From Euperipatoides rowelli (lineage: Eukaryota > Onychophora > Udeonychophora > Euonychophora > Peripatopsidae), in assembly GCA_003024985.2 (NCBI GenBank), contig PXIH01S0002281.1: 16,629 nucleotides of DNA; one strand, 5' to 3'. Under the pieces are notes generated by a model. That model ran no database searches. It had not been told where the DNA came from and saw only the letters and a program-made list of their open reading frames with translations. Below, in pieces: positions 8,052 through 16,540 of this stretch. Position 1 is the stretch's first letter. Every line of letters begins with the position of its first letter. A program made the translations under genes and the position numbers.

Positions 8052-8964
8052 CTTAAAGTGGTTTATCATGATTTTTTTTTAATTGATTTATGTTTAGTTT
8101 TACCTAAAAATATTTGTTTAATTAATCAATTTAGAAAATTTAAGCTGAAACATATAAAAATTTGCAAGTTTCTACATTGTTAACAAAAAATTAAACCTAC
8201 GAACTAACGTCAATTTGACGTAGCCAAAGGATAAAATCTTGCTGGGGTAAAATGCATATCTGGGATCCAGACGCTAGCCATAATTTCATTACGTTATTGT
8301 TTAGATAAATAGTCAACTTGATGTTATTACTTAAAGTTTTGAAGAAAAAAATAATAACAGAGAAAAAGTGACTTTCTTCGCATCAATATAAAATCCACAA
8401 AATTTTGAGATAATTCTTGGGATTGAACTTGAAATCAATTTTAAGAAGNAAAAAAACACCTCAAAATACCGGAAGGCTTTTGTACATTATTAACTTGACA
8501 CGATGAGAACAAAATTGTTAACTATTATTTCCAAAGTTTTAATATTTCTTAAACATTCTTAAAGATTATATTTTTTGATGCAAATAAAACCTGTTAAAGG
8601 TTTATTTTCCACCTGCTTGTTTCGAGTATCTTTTTTATAAAAATCTCCGAGTCACCAACTGCAAATAAAAATAATAATAAATAAAGCTTCGAATCACTGA
8701 TCTGCATTCTGATTGGTCTGTAAAGGAAACGTCCCCTAGTCTGGTCTGACAACCAGTCAACCACTTTTACTATTACTTGAATCGGCGTGAGATTTTTCTG
8801 CCAAAATTCATCATAAGAAGGGTTGCTAATTATTGGCATAAAAATCGAATTTTGATGCATTTATGGACCGAATATAACAAATTGATCAATTAAACAAGCA
8901 TTTTTTTTACAAAAATACACATAAATCAATGAAGTTGAAATAGGCATTGATAAACCACTTTAAG
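8052..8964. mobile_element. Second unclassified inverted-repeat element, about 913 bp
   Basis: The left end 8052-8132 matches the reverse complement of 8879-8964. Shared blocks are CTTAAAGTGGTTTATCA, ATTGATTTATGT and TTGTTTAATTRATCAATTT, with small indels between them. The interior is not inverted and shows no transposase. Target duplications are not clear: TA is present at the right end but not at the left. Just inside is ACGTCAATTTGACGT (about 8208-8222), a 7 bp stem with a single-base centre. An N lies at 8449. It may be a MITE with about 80 bp inverted repeats; the superfamily is not assignable by eye. Confidence 0.65.
8594..8860 (-). CDS. Unrecognised 88-codon open frame, probably not a gene
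   Basis: This open frame sits inside the 8052-8964 inverted-repeat element. The product begins MHQNSIFMPII and ends ETSRWKINL. I do not recognise any domain. There is a hydrophobic LYLLLFLFAV stretch around residue 60, encoded by low-complexity ATTATT sequence. On the same strand TTTTTATTTGCAG resembles a 3' splice site, so a short exon from about 8660 downward is conceivable, but no partner exons are visible. It is listed only because it is the one longer frame within an unclassified element; chance is the simplest explanation. Confidence 0.12.
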   Translation of the reverse strand: MHQNSIFMPIISNPSYDEFWQKNLTPIQVIVKVVDWLSDQTRGRFLYRPIRMQISDSKLYLLLFLFAVGDSEIFIKKILETSRWKINL

Positions 8965-9548
8965 TGTATGTGGGGTTTATGCTTTACTTTTTGTTAATGT
9001 CTCTTCTTAGAAGTTCTTTTTGTTTCCAAGATTTAGATTTTGCCATTTCTATCGTTCAGATTTCTTTTGTGGTTCTTCCATTTTTAGTGCTTCTACCTAG
9101 AGACTTTGAATTGCCCAAAAAGTTTTATTAAACATTAACCCCACAAAAGTCATTATAATTGACCCTGTCAATTTATGTGACCCTAAGTCAATGCATTTGA
9201 CTCTAAGTCAATAATTTGAATTTTAATAAATAACTTGTATGCAATAAAAATGAGGCCTACTGACATTTAGACTGTAAATGCTGCTATTCTTGTAGCTTGG
9301 ATTCAAGTTGCTTTTACAACTTGGAAAATAACATGTTTTGCTTGAAAAACATTTACAATTTAATTTGCTTTGACCCACTAATTCGTTTTTTTTAAGTTTA
9401 TTGTGGTAATTTTGCTTAGCATCTGGATCTCCCACTCAACAAAACCCTTCAAACCTAAAACAACCAATCATAAGTCGGCTTGCATTCTATCTGTGGTAAA
9501 GTATGTTATTTTATTTATTACTTATTTTTTAAATGCTATAATATTTAA
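8965..9548. other. AT-rich stretch with a small 20 bp triplication
   Basis: I see no gene here. At 9160-9216 three short near-copies occur: TGACCCTGTCAATTTA, TGACCCTAAGTCAATGCA and TGACTCTAAGTCAATAAT. The rest is AT-rich and unassigned. Confidence 0.5.
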
Positions 9549-9717
9549 GTTGGACATAGGGATAAGTATGGTTAAGTTTAGAGATCCTTTAATTTCCTAT
9601 TCATGTTGGACATAAGGGCAGGGTACAGCTAAGGTTAGCGATCCTTTAATTTGCTATTATATTCATGTAGGACATAGGGTTAGGGTATGGATAAGGTTAG
9701 AGATCCTTTAATTTGCT
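9549..9717. repeat. Tandem repeat, three copies of 51-62 bp
   Basis: Copies start at GTTGGACATAGGGATAAG (about 9549), GTTGGACATAAGGGCAGG (about 9605) and GTAGGACATAGGGTTAGG (about 9667). Each continues through TAAGGTTAGMGATCCTTTAA or a close variant. Spacing is 56 then 62 bp. The copies are diverged but aligned over their whole length. Confidence 0.85.
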
Positions 9718-9926
9718 GAAGGGTAATGTTGAGTCAGGGATATAGACGACAGTGATATTTTGTCTAGAAATTTATATGCTTTACATCTAAAAGTATATTC
9801 TGGCTTTAAGGCTCATTTTTACTTTTACGAAACAGGTCTCCACATCTGTTTTATTACGTCTTATAAACATAGATGTGTGCATATAGTTGTTCAAAGATTA
9901 CTACAGGGTTAAATCCATATTAGACT

Positions 9927-10312
9927 TAGAGATGGGAATTATTTAATGTAACAATTATTTTAACACTGTTACTGCAATGTAACTTCCAAATGTATGCAGT
10001 TCAGTTATTTAACATTTACTGCAATGTAACTGCTCCAAATGTAACCTGTTATTTTAACACTGTTAGTGCAATTACGTGTTCCAAATGTTTCCTGTTATTA
10101 GAAAACCTGTTAAAAAATAACAGAATAATGGAAATATGTTATAATTTCAATATTAACAATATTGAAAAAAAAAAACACTTAAGTGTTACTGAAATTATCC
10201 AAAAATCTAGCAAAAGGGCAACACAAAAACAAAAGAATGACACACTGATATTAAAATAAAATGCATTTAAATTCTTTTTTTTTAATTACTAATTCCAAAC
10301 CTGCCATCTCTA
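9927..10312. mobile_element. Possible hAT-type MITE with TAGAGATGG ends
   Basis: TAGAGATGG at 9927-9935 faces CCATCTCTA at 10304-10312; after these, both ends carry GAATTA within a few bases. YAGAGATGG ends are common in hAT elements. The flanking 8-mers ATTAGACT and CATAGGCA agree at only 4 positions, so the target duplication is not convincing. The body contains the 47 bp tandem repeat listed separately and short GTAAC and GTTATT motifs. No transposase is present. Confidence 0.4.
9948..10111. repeat. Tandem repeat with exact 47 bp period
   Basis: ACTGCAATGTAAC at 9971 and 10018 and AGTGCAATTACGT at 10065 are each 47 bp apart. Each is followed by TTCCAAATGT or CTCCAAATGT and ends near ACTGTT or CCTGTT. 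A partial copy precedes 9971 (TGTAACAATTATTTTAACAC). About 3.5 copies in all. Confidence 0.85.
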
Positions 10313-10393
10313 CATAGGCACAGAGAGAGTACAGGTACAGGATATGAGATCTAGTGTGCGGAACAGTTACCTAAATTGCAGGGAGTTGAACCA

Positions 10394-10525
10394 AAATTTA
10401 TAATGGTTCAGTTCAGGTTCGGGTTCACTGAAATTTTTTTATTTCGGTTCGGTTCCGGTTGACACTGTTTATAAAATAATGGTTAGGTTCAAACCGTTTT
10501 TTTCCACACTGAACCGGTTCAAAAG
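10394..10525. repeat. GGTTC-rich cluster with a 12 bp palindrome
   Basis: Seven plus-strand GGTTC motifs lie between 10404 and 10520, including TCGGTTCGGTTCCGGTT. The perfect palindrome TGAACCGGTTCA is at 10510-10521. GAACCA and TGGTTC (about 10388-10408) form a further 6 bp stem. Similar GGTTC-rich subterminal tracts occur in DNA transposons, but no element ends are evident here. Confidence 0.6.
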
Positions 10526-10601
10526 TTTGTTTTTTTAAATTATTTTAAATGAAAGGGGGAGGGGAGATGTATAGAATTTAATACTCACCTTTTACTGTTT
10601 T

Positions 10602-10795
10602 TACTAATGAAAATAAAATGTACAGAATTAATACATTACATACTCTTTTGTTTTATTATGGAAAAAAATAAATACATTCCAAATTTAACATATTTTTTTT
10701 TTGTTTAACTAATGAAAAATAACTTACAGAATTTATTATTGACCTGTACTTTTATTGTTAATTTAGGTAATGAAAAAAAAGTACAGAATGTAACA
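10602..10795. repeat. Irregular repeats of TAATGAAAAWAA...ACAGAAT
   Basis: ACTAATGAAAATAAAATGTACAG (split copies at about 10602), ACTAATGAAAAATAACTTAC (about 10708) and GGTAATGAAAAAAAAGTACAG-like sequence (about 10766) are diverged copies with irregular spacing of about 105 and 60 bp. They are followed by a poly-C tract near 10811-10822. Confidence 0.5.
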
Positions 10796-10949
10796 TTTTT
10801 ATTATCCCTCTACCCCCCCCCCCTCTCCTAAAGTTGAAAAATTCATGAAAAGCTGGTAAAATCCTGTTTCTAGTTAGCAAATTGGGCTGGGATTTTTAGG
10901 TTATTATTAATGTTTTGTTTTCATTTCTTTATTCATTAAATTGGTACTT

Positions 10950-11495
10950 GGCAAATTTGAAATTTGTGTTACCCTAGAGGTCTAGAAAAACATAGGGGGG
11001 GGGGGGTTACTAGGGGGCACAATTGAATTCCGTCATTTTAGACAATGAAAATAAACTTGACCATTTTTTTTTGGGAGGGGGGTTAGGGGAGGGGCAAATA
11101 ACATGGGAGTGTTTACCATAGTTCCAAACATGACACAAAATTCTGGGCGCAGCGGGGCTGTAAAGGAGGCCTGAAAAATCTATTTTTTTTTAAATGCTCC
11201 GATTAAATTCTAATTTGAAATTGGTGTTACACTAGAGGTCTAAAATATGTATAAAAGTTTAAGGTCCTAGGTGGTCACATGGGGGTGCTAGGGGGGGGAT
11301 CTAATTTTTTTAAATTCCTCCGATTAAGTTCAAATTTGAAATTTGTGTTACTCTAGAGATCTAGAATCACATAAGGTGCTAAGGGGGGCCCAATTGAATT
11401 CCATCATTGCCCATTTTTTTTTGGGGGGGTGGGGGCAGGAGAAAATAACATGGGAGTGTTTACCATAGTTCTAAACATGACACAAATTTCTGGAC
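10950..11495. repeat. G-run-rich repeat region, modular 370 bp unit
   Basis: Module A (AATTTGAAATTTGTGTTAC, then CTAGAGGTCTA) occurs at about 10952, 11213 and 11332; CTCCGATTAA precedes the last two. Module B (CAATTGAATTCC, CCATTTTTTTTTGGG, then AATAACATGGGAGTGTTTAC and AAACATGACACAAA) occurs at about 11019-11145 and 11390-11490. The A1-A3 and B1-B2 spacings are both about 370-380 bp. The plus strand has long G runs, including a run of 12 at 10995-11006 and a canonical quadruplex pattern (G3, G6, G4, G4 with 1-3 base loops) at 11073-11094. No coding is seen. Confidence 0.8.
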
Positions 11496-11499
11496 CCAA

Positions 11500-12290
11500 A
11501 AAAAGAATTATCTTCGATTTCGACGGGTTTCGACTAGTTTCTAATTAAAGAACAGTTCATCGGATCAGCCAGTGATGCAGACTTCAATTTCATCGAATGG
11601 TGGCACTCTAAGGTGCTGTATGGAACGTTACTTTTTAACTGCTACTTGGAACCTGCTCCAGGTATAATACATTATCAATATATAACAGTTTAACACATCT
11701 TTAGTCCATAATCGATAAAATTGTTCTATACAATACCCAATCATATTCCTCTTCTTATTTCCAACAGTTATGGTTTTTAGTTTTACGCGTCAAAATGAAT
11801 TCCAATAAACGTCTAGTATTGCGTAAAATATTTTAGTTTTACGTTAATTATTTTTTTATGAAAATCTATTTTCAAATGCACTGTTTCCAAACTAAATCAA
11901 TTGGGACAAAAACAACAGCGTGCTGCCCTCTACTTAGAAACCCAACTCTACTTATGATTGGTTCAATGGCTAACAAGATGAAGTCCAAATGGATATGTCT
12001 CGGTAAAAGTTGAATTTTTTTCAAGAATAATTGATGATGAAGGTTGCCTGGCCATCTTTTAATTTATAAAGAATTATCTGTCCATTGTGTCGAAGTATAG
12101 AGATGATGCCTTTAGTGGCAAAATTTCAAAATTATCTTTTAATATTAATTTAGTTATTTAAATCAACCAAAATAATTGTATAACTAATATGAGTGTGTTC
12201 CAAAGCAGTAACAGCGCCATCTATGCTCAGTGTGGGAACTATGTTTAGAAACTTTAAGTGGTGTTTTCTCTTAGATAAAAAAAAATATTT
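11500..12290. other. Unassigned stretch
   Basis: Most is AT-rich with no feature I can name. At 11553-11661 a 37-codon open stretch lies between an AG and CTCCAG/GTATAA, which could be a short exon, but the product (containing DFNFIEWW) matches nothing I recognise. CGTAAAA...TTTTACG near 11820-11845 forms a 7 bp stem. AACAGCGCCATCTATG near 12213 resembles a motif frequent in arthropod repeats. Confidence 0.35.
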
Positions 12291-12392
12291 GATGCCCGTG
12301 TAATGGGCTTAAACAAAAAAAATGTTCGATGGTCGTGGAACGGGTTTAAACAAAAAGGGCTTAAAAAAAATGTGGGATACCCGTGTAACGGG
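12291..12392. repeat. Hairpin minisatellite, three copies of CCCGTGTAACGGG-like core
   Basis: GCCCGTGTAATGGGC (12294-12308), TCGTGGAACGGG (about 12333-12344) and CCCGTGTAACGGG (12380-12392) each form or nearly form a 4-5 bp stem with a GTA-type loop. A-rich spacers with TTTAAACAAAAA or CTTAAACAAAAA separate them. Offsets are 37 and 48 bp. The GC-rich cores stand out in AT-rich surroundings. Confidence 0.7.
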
Positions 12393-12637
12393 ATTATTCG
12401 CTATTACGATATATTAATATAATATCCAACAAATGAACTAAATCTACATAATAATATATGCAAAACAAAAAATATAATATTAACTAACTATTCATGAAAA
12501 AAAAAACAGAATAAACGGCTAACATAATTTCAAAAGAAATTATTTACTGAAAGACATAATGGATTAATTATGTTTTTAAATAAATACTCAATCTTGAACA
12601 AAATACCTTCTTATCAAATTTCTTAAACCAACGAGAA

Positions 12638-13064
12638 CAGTGGTTTCCAACATTTTTGTACCCTAGAGCACATTCTAAAATACCGGTAGGGTGGCGGGCA
12701 CCATCTATTTCGAGAATTTTGATGTAGCTTCCATCACCTATTTGAGGAATGATAAAAAATAGATGTGCAGATGTTGAAAATGTGGTAAATTGTCGATTAT
12801 ATAACAGGTTTATTAAAGTCTCATCTCAATTGGGCTGTCTGCATGCATTGCTCTCAAGTTCGTCCACATTAACTTGGCACGAAATGTGGAATACAAGAAA
12901 AAAAACTGCCTAAAATTGGTAGTCTCACAATGTAAATCATTGGGATCTGGACACTGCCAAGTTAACATGGATAAGCTTTTGTTTCGTTGTCGAACAGTGG
13001 CGGGCACGCACAAATTGGTCGACGGCCGCCAAGGTGCCCAAGTGCAAAGGGTTGGAAACCCTTG
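12638..13064. mobile_element. hAT deletion derivative, 427 bp
   Basis: The ends are CAGTGGTTTCCAAC on the left and CAAGGGTTTCCAAC as the reverse complement of the right, a 12 of 14 match of the type CAGNGGTTYCCAAC known from hAT elements. The flanking 8 bp are AACGAGAA (12630-12637) and AACTAGAA (13065-13072), matching at 7 of 8. The 11 bp sequence GTGGCGGGCAC occurs as a direct repeat near both ends (12691 and 12997). It contains a C-terminal transposase remnant, so it derives from an autonomous element by internal deletion. Confidence 0.85.
12813..12890 (-). pseudogene. hAT transposase C-terminus remnant
   Basis: The minus strand reads FRAKLMWTNLRAMHADSPIEMRL then stop. Vertebrate and insect hAT transposases of the ZBED5/FAM200 type end with a similar pattern ([YF]RN[KR]L, a few residues, LR.AL, then P and a terminal short tail). 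The stop is CTTTAATAAACC, so TAA overlaps an AATAAA polyadenylation signal (TTTATT on the plus strand near 12810). The upstream part of the open frame, to 13082, reads across terminal sequence and is probably not coding. Position just inside one hAT end and orientation fit a 3' gene end. The family match is by pattern only, over about 23 residues. Confidence 0.4.
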
Positions 13065-13072
13065 AACTAGAA

Positions 13073-13769
13073 TGTATGTCATTCCACAACTTTATACGTC
13101 TGTTAACTATGAAACTTTATCTTCTTTCATTCTTAACTAATTGTATTTTTACTGAATAACAATGGTTTCTATTGGATATTCTCTTATTTATTACATACAA
13201 TTTGTTAATATTATTATCTATTAGTATTTTTGATACATACACAATAAATCCAACTGAACTAATTTTTTATATGGCGGCGGCATTAGTATGTTTAGTTTTT
13301 GAACCCTTTCTAAGTAAGACAACTTATTAATACTCTATCTGTTTCATAAAACATCTAAATGTTTGTTCAATAACATCAGATCTTTTTTCATTTTTGAATA
13401 AAACACTGGTTCAACAGTAAGTAAATATAGTCTGTATGAGATATATATATTAAATAGTAAACACATTCTTTTCATGATTTTTTTATGTTACTTTTAATCA
13501 TTCTGAACCTCATTCCATCCTATTTGATATATATTTTGCAAGGCGAGAGAATGATAAATCTCTATCAATGAATATACCCACAGGTCCTTATGTACTGGTA
13601 CAGTTTGTATAACATCGTTGAAAAACATATAATTTATTTCCAAATTATTGGTTCCAAAATGCGTGACATGTTTTTTGCCAATTTATTGAAAGCCCAAAAT
13701 CACTACATGTCTGTTGCATTAAATTAATATCTTCTTGTACGTTTTGCTTTTAATCTCTTCTAGTTGATG
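13073..13769. other. AT-rich stretch with no recognisable feature
   Basis: There are no open frames or repeats of note. A small GC patch, ATGGCGGCGGC, lies near 13271. Confidence 0.5.
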
Positions 13770-13772
13770 TTA

Positions 13773-14450
13773 AGCCAGGCACACACAAGGAGAAAAACAT
13801 TTTGTAATGTGAAAGTTTTCCCACAAGAGTAATCTGACACACACTAGGATAAGTTTTTTTTATTTGACAGTTTTTCTCTTTAGTGTGCGTACTCCTGTTG
13901 TCAAAATAGAGAGTCATATTCAATGGCTCCCACATTAATTGATTTGTATATTATTGTATTAAATATATATGCATGAAAATAAATAGAATTTTTAATTTCC
14001 AAGCAGTGGCGATTCAGTTTTAAATATTCGAAGCCATTTACCTGTTATATTACATACAATACAAATGGCTTGTAGAAACGTCGTCGTTTTTAATAAAATA
14101 AATAGTGGCTTGTTGTGATATTCAGTTAAGTGCTGGTTGTACAGACACGGATATTTTTCTACTTCTTGAATTAATAGTGATATTTCTTTGTCGTTCCAGT
14201 TTTTGTTGGCGAAGCGAGTGGCCGGCATTTATATTTTTTAGTTAGTAAAGTCAAGTCACGTGTTCTCAACTTCTCATGTCGGTGATTGGCTGTGTTTTTG
14301 ACTCTGAAGAGAAAGTTTTCAAAAGTAGAGAAAGAGTTCACTTCGAAGTCTGGTTTTCTCTAGAGTATTTTGACACACCCGAGAGTATTTACCTTTGGAA
14401 TACAATTATTTGATGCTTCAAAGTAAAATTCTCTTAGTGTGTGCTAGGCT
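13773..14450. mobile_element. PIF/Harbinger-like non-autonomous element, 678 bp
   Basis: TTA flanks both ends (13770-13772 and 14451-14453), the 3 bp target duplication typical of PIF/Harbinger. The inverted ends read AGCCAGGCACACACAAGGAG on the left and AGCCTAGCACACACTAAGAG on the right, 17 of 20 identical. Two further end-like motifs lie inside: GACACACACTAGGATAAG (about 13835) and, in the opposite direction, TTCTCTTTAGTGTGCGTAC (about 13875). It carries the start of a MADF gene on the minus strand. Autonomous PIF/Harbinger elements encode a transposase plus a Myb/SANT or MADF-type DNA-binding partner, so the fragment fits. No DDE transposase is present. Confidence 0.8.
13992..14228 (-). 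pseudogene. MADF (Myb/SANT-like) domain fragment in a Harbinger-like element
   Basis: The 78-codon frame opens with an N-terminal half of a MADF domain: W11, then E15, LLI at 18-20, V23, YPCLY at 26-30, Y37 and NK at 39-40. This matches the usual pattern W..E...LI..V..YPCLY.....Y.NK. MADF domains bind DNA; in PIF/Harbinger transposons such a protein is thought to help the transposase bind and move the element. The second half of the domain (AW..IA..L) is missing: after K40 the frame is unlike any MADF protein. A possible 5' splice site, AACAG/GTAAAT, lies near 14040-14045, so a spliced exon 1 is conceivable, but deletion is more likely given the element's 678 bp length. A CACGTG motif at 14257-14262 lies just upstream of the ATG. 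Confidence 0.65.
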
Positions 14451-14453
14451 TTA

Positions 14454-15470
14454 ATCAGATATGATTTTAATTTTGTCATATGTTTACTATCTGAACTAAG
14501 TCAGAAATTTAATATTTAAACCTAGCCAGAGATTTTATAATTCAAACTTTCATTTTTAATCGTAATGTATACAATCACAATAGTATATTTTGTAATAGCA
14601 CTATTCAAATCTATGATCTTTTTTTTTTTTTTTTTTTAAAAAAGGTAAACTCTTAACTTTATTGAAAATAAAAAACAAAACAAAAATAATTGGTATAAAA
14701 AAAAAGAAAAACTAACAAGTATAAATCAAAACAATTGAGATATAATTTTAAACCATAATTACATCATGTAATGTAGACATTATATTGATGCAAAAATATT
14801 TTCCATAATCAATAATTGTTTTTTAAAAAAGAAAAAGAATACATACAATATATTGTAAAATTTAAAATTAATACTATTCGATTTGTATTGTTTTTGATAT
14901 TGTAAAGAAGTAAACTAACAATCCTATAATTACCATCCAATCAGTTCTAGTTAAACTATGAATTTATTCATAAGTAACAGATGAATACAATCCAATTAAA
15001 ATGAATAACAAAACACCTTTTAAATATTCAAAGATTTATTTTAGTGATCTTTACAATTTAGAGATCTACCAATCACGTGATAAATGCAAAAAACATAGTC
15101 ACGTGATACCTTCATTTATAATTAATTATATCCTTTTGCTTGACTGGAAAATAATTGCAGTATATTGTGACCTAATTTAAAAGAAATTTGATTTAATTTC
15201 TTTGAAAGTAAAAGTGGAGGTAAAATCGATCCTTATTTCCTTCTTAAAAATATTCTTTATCTCCAAGAACAAAAAGAAATTGATTGTTAGGGAGGGGAAT
15301 TAGAACTTTTCTAATGTTTTATTATTGAAAATTATCGAGTTCCTTTCAATACCTTTATTATAAATATCAATATTATGGATTATTTCCATGTGTTAAATGT
15401 TTCAAATTTACAGTAAAAAAAATGTAAAGGATAGTTTAAGGAATTGCAAAGAAATATAAGAATTGATATA
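14454..15470. other. AT-rich stretch with a T19 tract and two CACGTG palindromes
   Basis: No gene is seen. T19 at 14619-14637, followed by A6, could be the poly-A tail of a minus-strand retroposed sequence, since AATAAA (TTTATT at 14658-14663 on plus) lies about 21 bases upstream on that strand. No body or target duplication is identified. Two CACGTG palindromes, in ATCACGTGAT (15072-15081) and GTCACGTGAT (about 15098-15107), are 27 bp apart. Confidence 0.45.
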
Positions 15471-15477
15471 CAGGTAA

Positions 15478-15486
15478 TTATTATTA

Positions 15487-15543
<57 letters not shown>
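15478..15543. repeat. (TTA)n microsatellite
   Basis: About 21 TTA units run through this tract with a single AA interruption near 15486. It produces a false poly-isoleucine frame on the minus strand. Confidence 0.97.
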
Positions 15544-15943
15544 GATTCCACCCTAAAAATATTCATATTGACTTTGATAGAATATTGTAACAAAAAGTAA
15601 AGATAACAAAACTAGAGAAAAAAAATATTCCAACACTTTTACCATATTGATTTTTGATGGTAACATAGTAGGCTACAAGGAAAATCCAGTACTTAAGTTG
15701 CAATAACATTGGGATAGGCTATATCATAAATGTCTAAATTTGGTATTAACTACTCTAATAACTTATTTCATCAAATGTATTTTCCAGATAAGTAGCTATT
15801 AATGGATAAGAAGTCTCTGCTAAACATATGAAATTGAACAAACAAGATCACTATGGCTGCTTTAAATCTTTCTACTGGATATACACAACTTATGCTTCCG
15901 TATTTCCGAGAGTTTTTATCTTGAAGTGAAGCATATGGATGCA
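15544..15943. other. Unassigned stretch
   Basis: A 67-codon minus-strand frame at 15771-15974 is the only open stretch. Its product (containing LHPYASLQDKNSRKYGSI) matches nothing I know, and its start lies in the 58 bp duplication. I see no other signal. Confidence 0.35.
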
Positions 15944-16059
15944 AACGTTCTTCAAATATATTTTTGCCTCTCACAGAAAACAGATCAACGCTGTGTTGAA
16001 AAACGTTATTCAGAGATATTTCTGCCCCTCACAGAAAACACGTAAGCACTGAGATTGAG
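15944..16059. repeat. Tandem duplication, 58 bp x2
   Basis: AACGTTCTTCAAATATATTT (15944) and AACGTTATTCAGAGATATTT (16002) begin two adjacent copies. Both then contain GCCYCTCACAGAAAACA and end near GCTGTGTTGA or CACTGAGATT. The copies are diverged, so the duplication is not recent. Confidence 0.8.
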
Positions 16060-16381
16060 TGAGATGAGAAGAGTTGAGCTAAGCCAATCCATTAGCAAAT
16101 TGATCAGTATGGAAATACATAAAAATGACTGTGGTCCCGACTTATTTTGTAAGGAGGGGGTGAGGAATGATCTCCTTTGTTCTTAATGCATCTGCAAGAG
16201 AGTTAATATTAAATAATTAATATATTTACAAGTAGCCCAGTAATGCATTGTGGTAAATTTAATTTGGACATTACTAAACGTGTTTTTATAATATTGAAGT
16301 GATTTTATTTTCCAAATGTATTCTTCATCGGGCAACATTAGACATACATTTATGTGTGTGGTTATACTTAGTATAATCGTT

Positions 16382-16540
16382 AACTTGGATAAAACATGTA
16401 TGATGCACATTGGCCACAATCAAATGCTAGGCCTATACAATACAAAATGTACCTATTAAATGCCTAAAGGAACATAAAGACTTGGGTATTTACATAAATA
16501 ACAAGTTCACTTTTTCATATCAAGATTTTATTTAAGAGAG
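16382..16540 (+). pseudogene. Non-LTR retrotransposon reverse transcriptase remnant (CR1/jockey-like)
   Basis: From 16382 the plus strand reads NLDKTCMMHIGHNQ, matching the N..KC..MHIG.N pattern that follows the catalytic core of CR1/jockey-type reverse transcriptases. After a stop and a frame change, 16470-16523 reads EHKDLGIYINNKFTFSYQ, matching the next conserved block (KDLGV.I...L.FS.H). The spacing of the two blocks fits the family. A stop follows at about 16533. Only this short C-terminal RT part is visible; the catalytic core is absent, and the rest toward the right edge is too decayed to assign. The clade is uncertain. Confidence 0.6.

Noticed and set aside
9223-9615. Opposed frames at 9223-9435 (minus) and 9403-9615 (plus)
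   Set aside because: They are low-complexity products without domains; the second runs into a tandem repeat.
9990-10259. Plus-strand frame of 89 codons
   Set aside because: It is built on the 47 bp tandem repeat and A-rich DNA, with no domain.
11553-11661. Short exon containing FIEWW, thought briefly to be a hAT dimerisation motif
   Set aside because: The residues after WW do not follow the hAT pattern, and no neighbouring exon or element end supports it.
12874-13065. Plus-strand frame of 63 codons inside the hAT derivative
   Set aside because: It ends within the terminal inverted repeat and is antisense to the transposase remnant.
13750-13935. Minus-strand frame of 61 codons
   Set aside because: It reads across the left end of the Harbinger-like element into flanking DNA, so it is not a real gene.
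15408-15593. Minus-strand open frame rich in isoleucine
   Set aside because: It is the translation of the (TTA)n microsatellite.
16183-16419. Minus-strand frame of 78 codons
   Set aside because: It overlaps the plus-strand RT remnant and has no recognisable domain.
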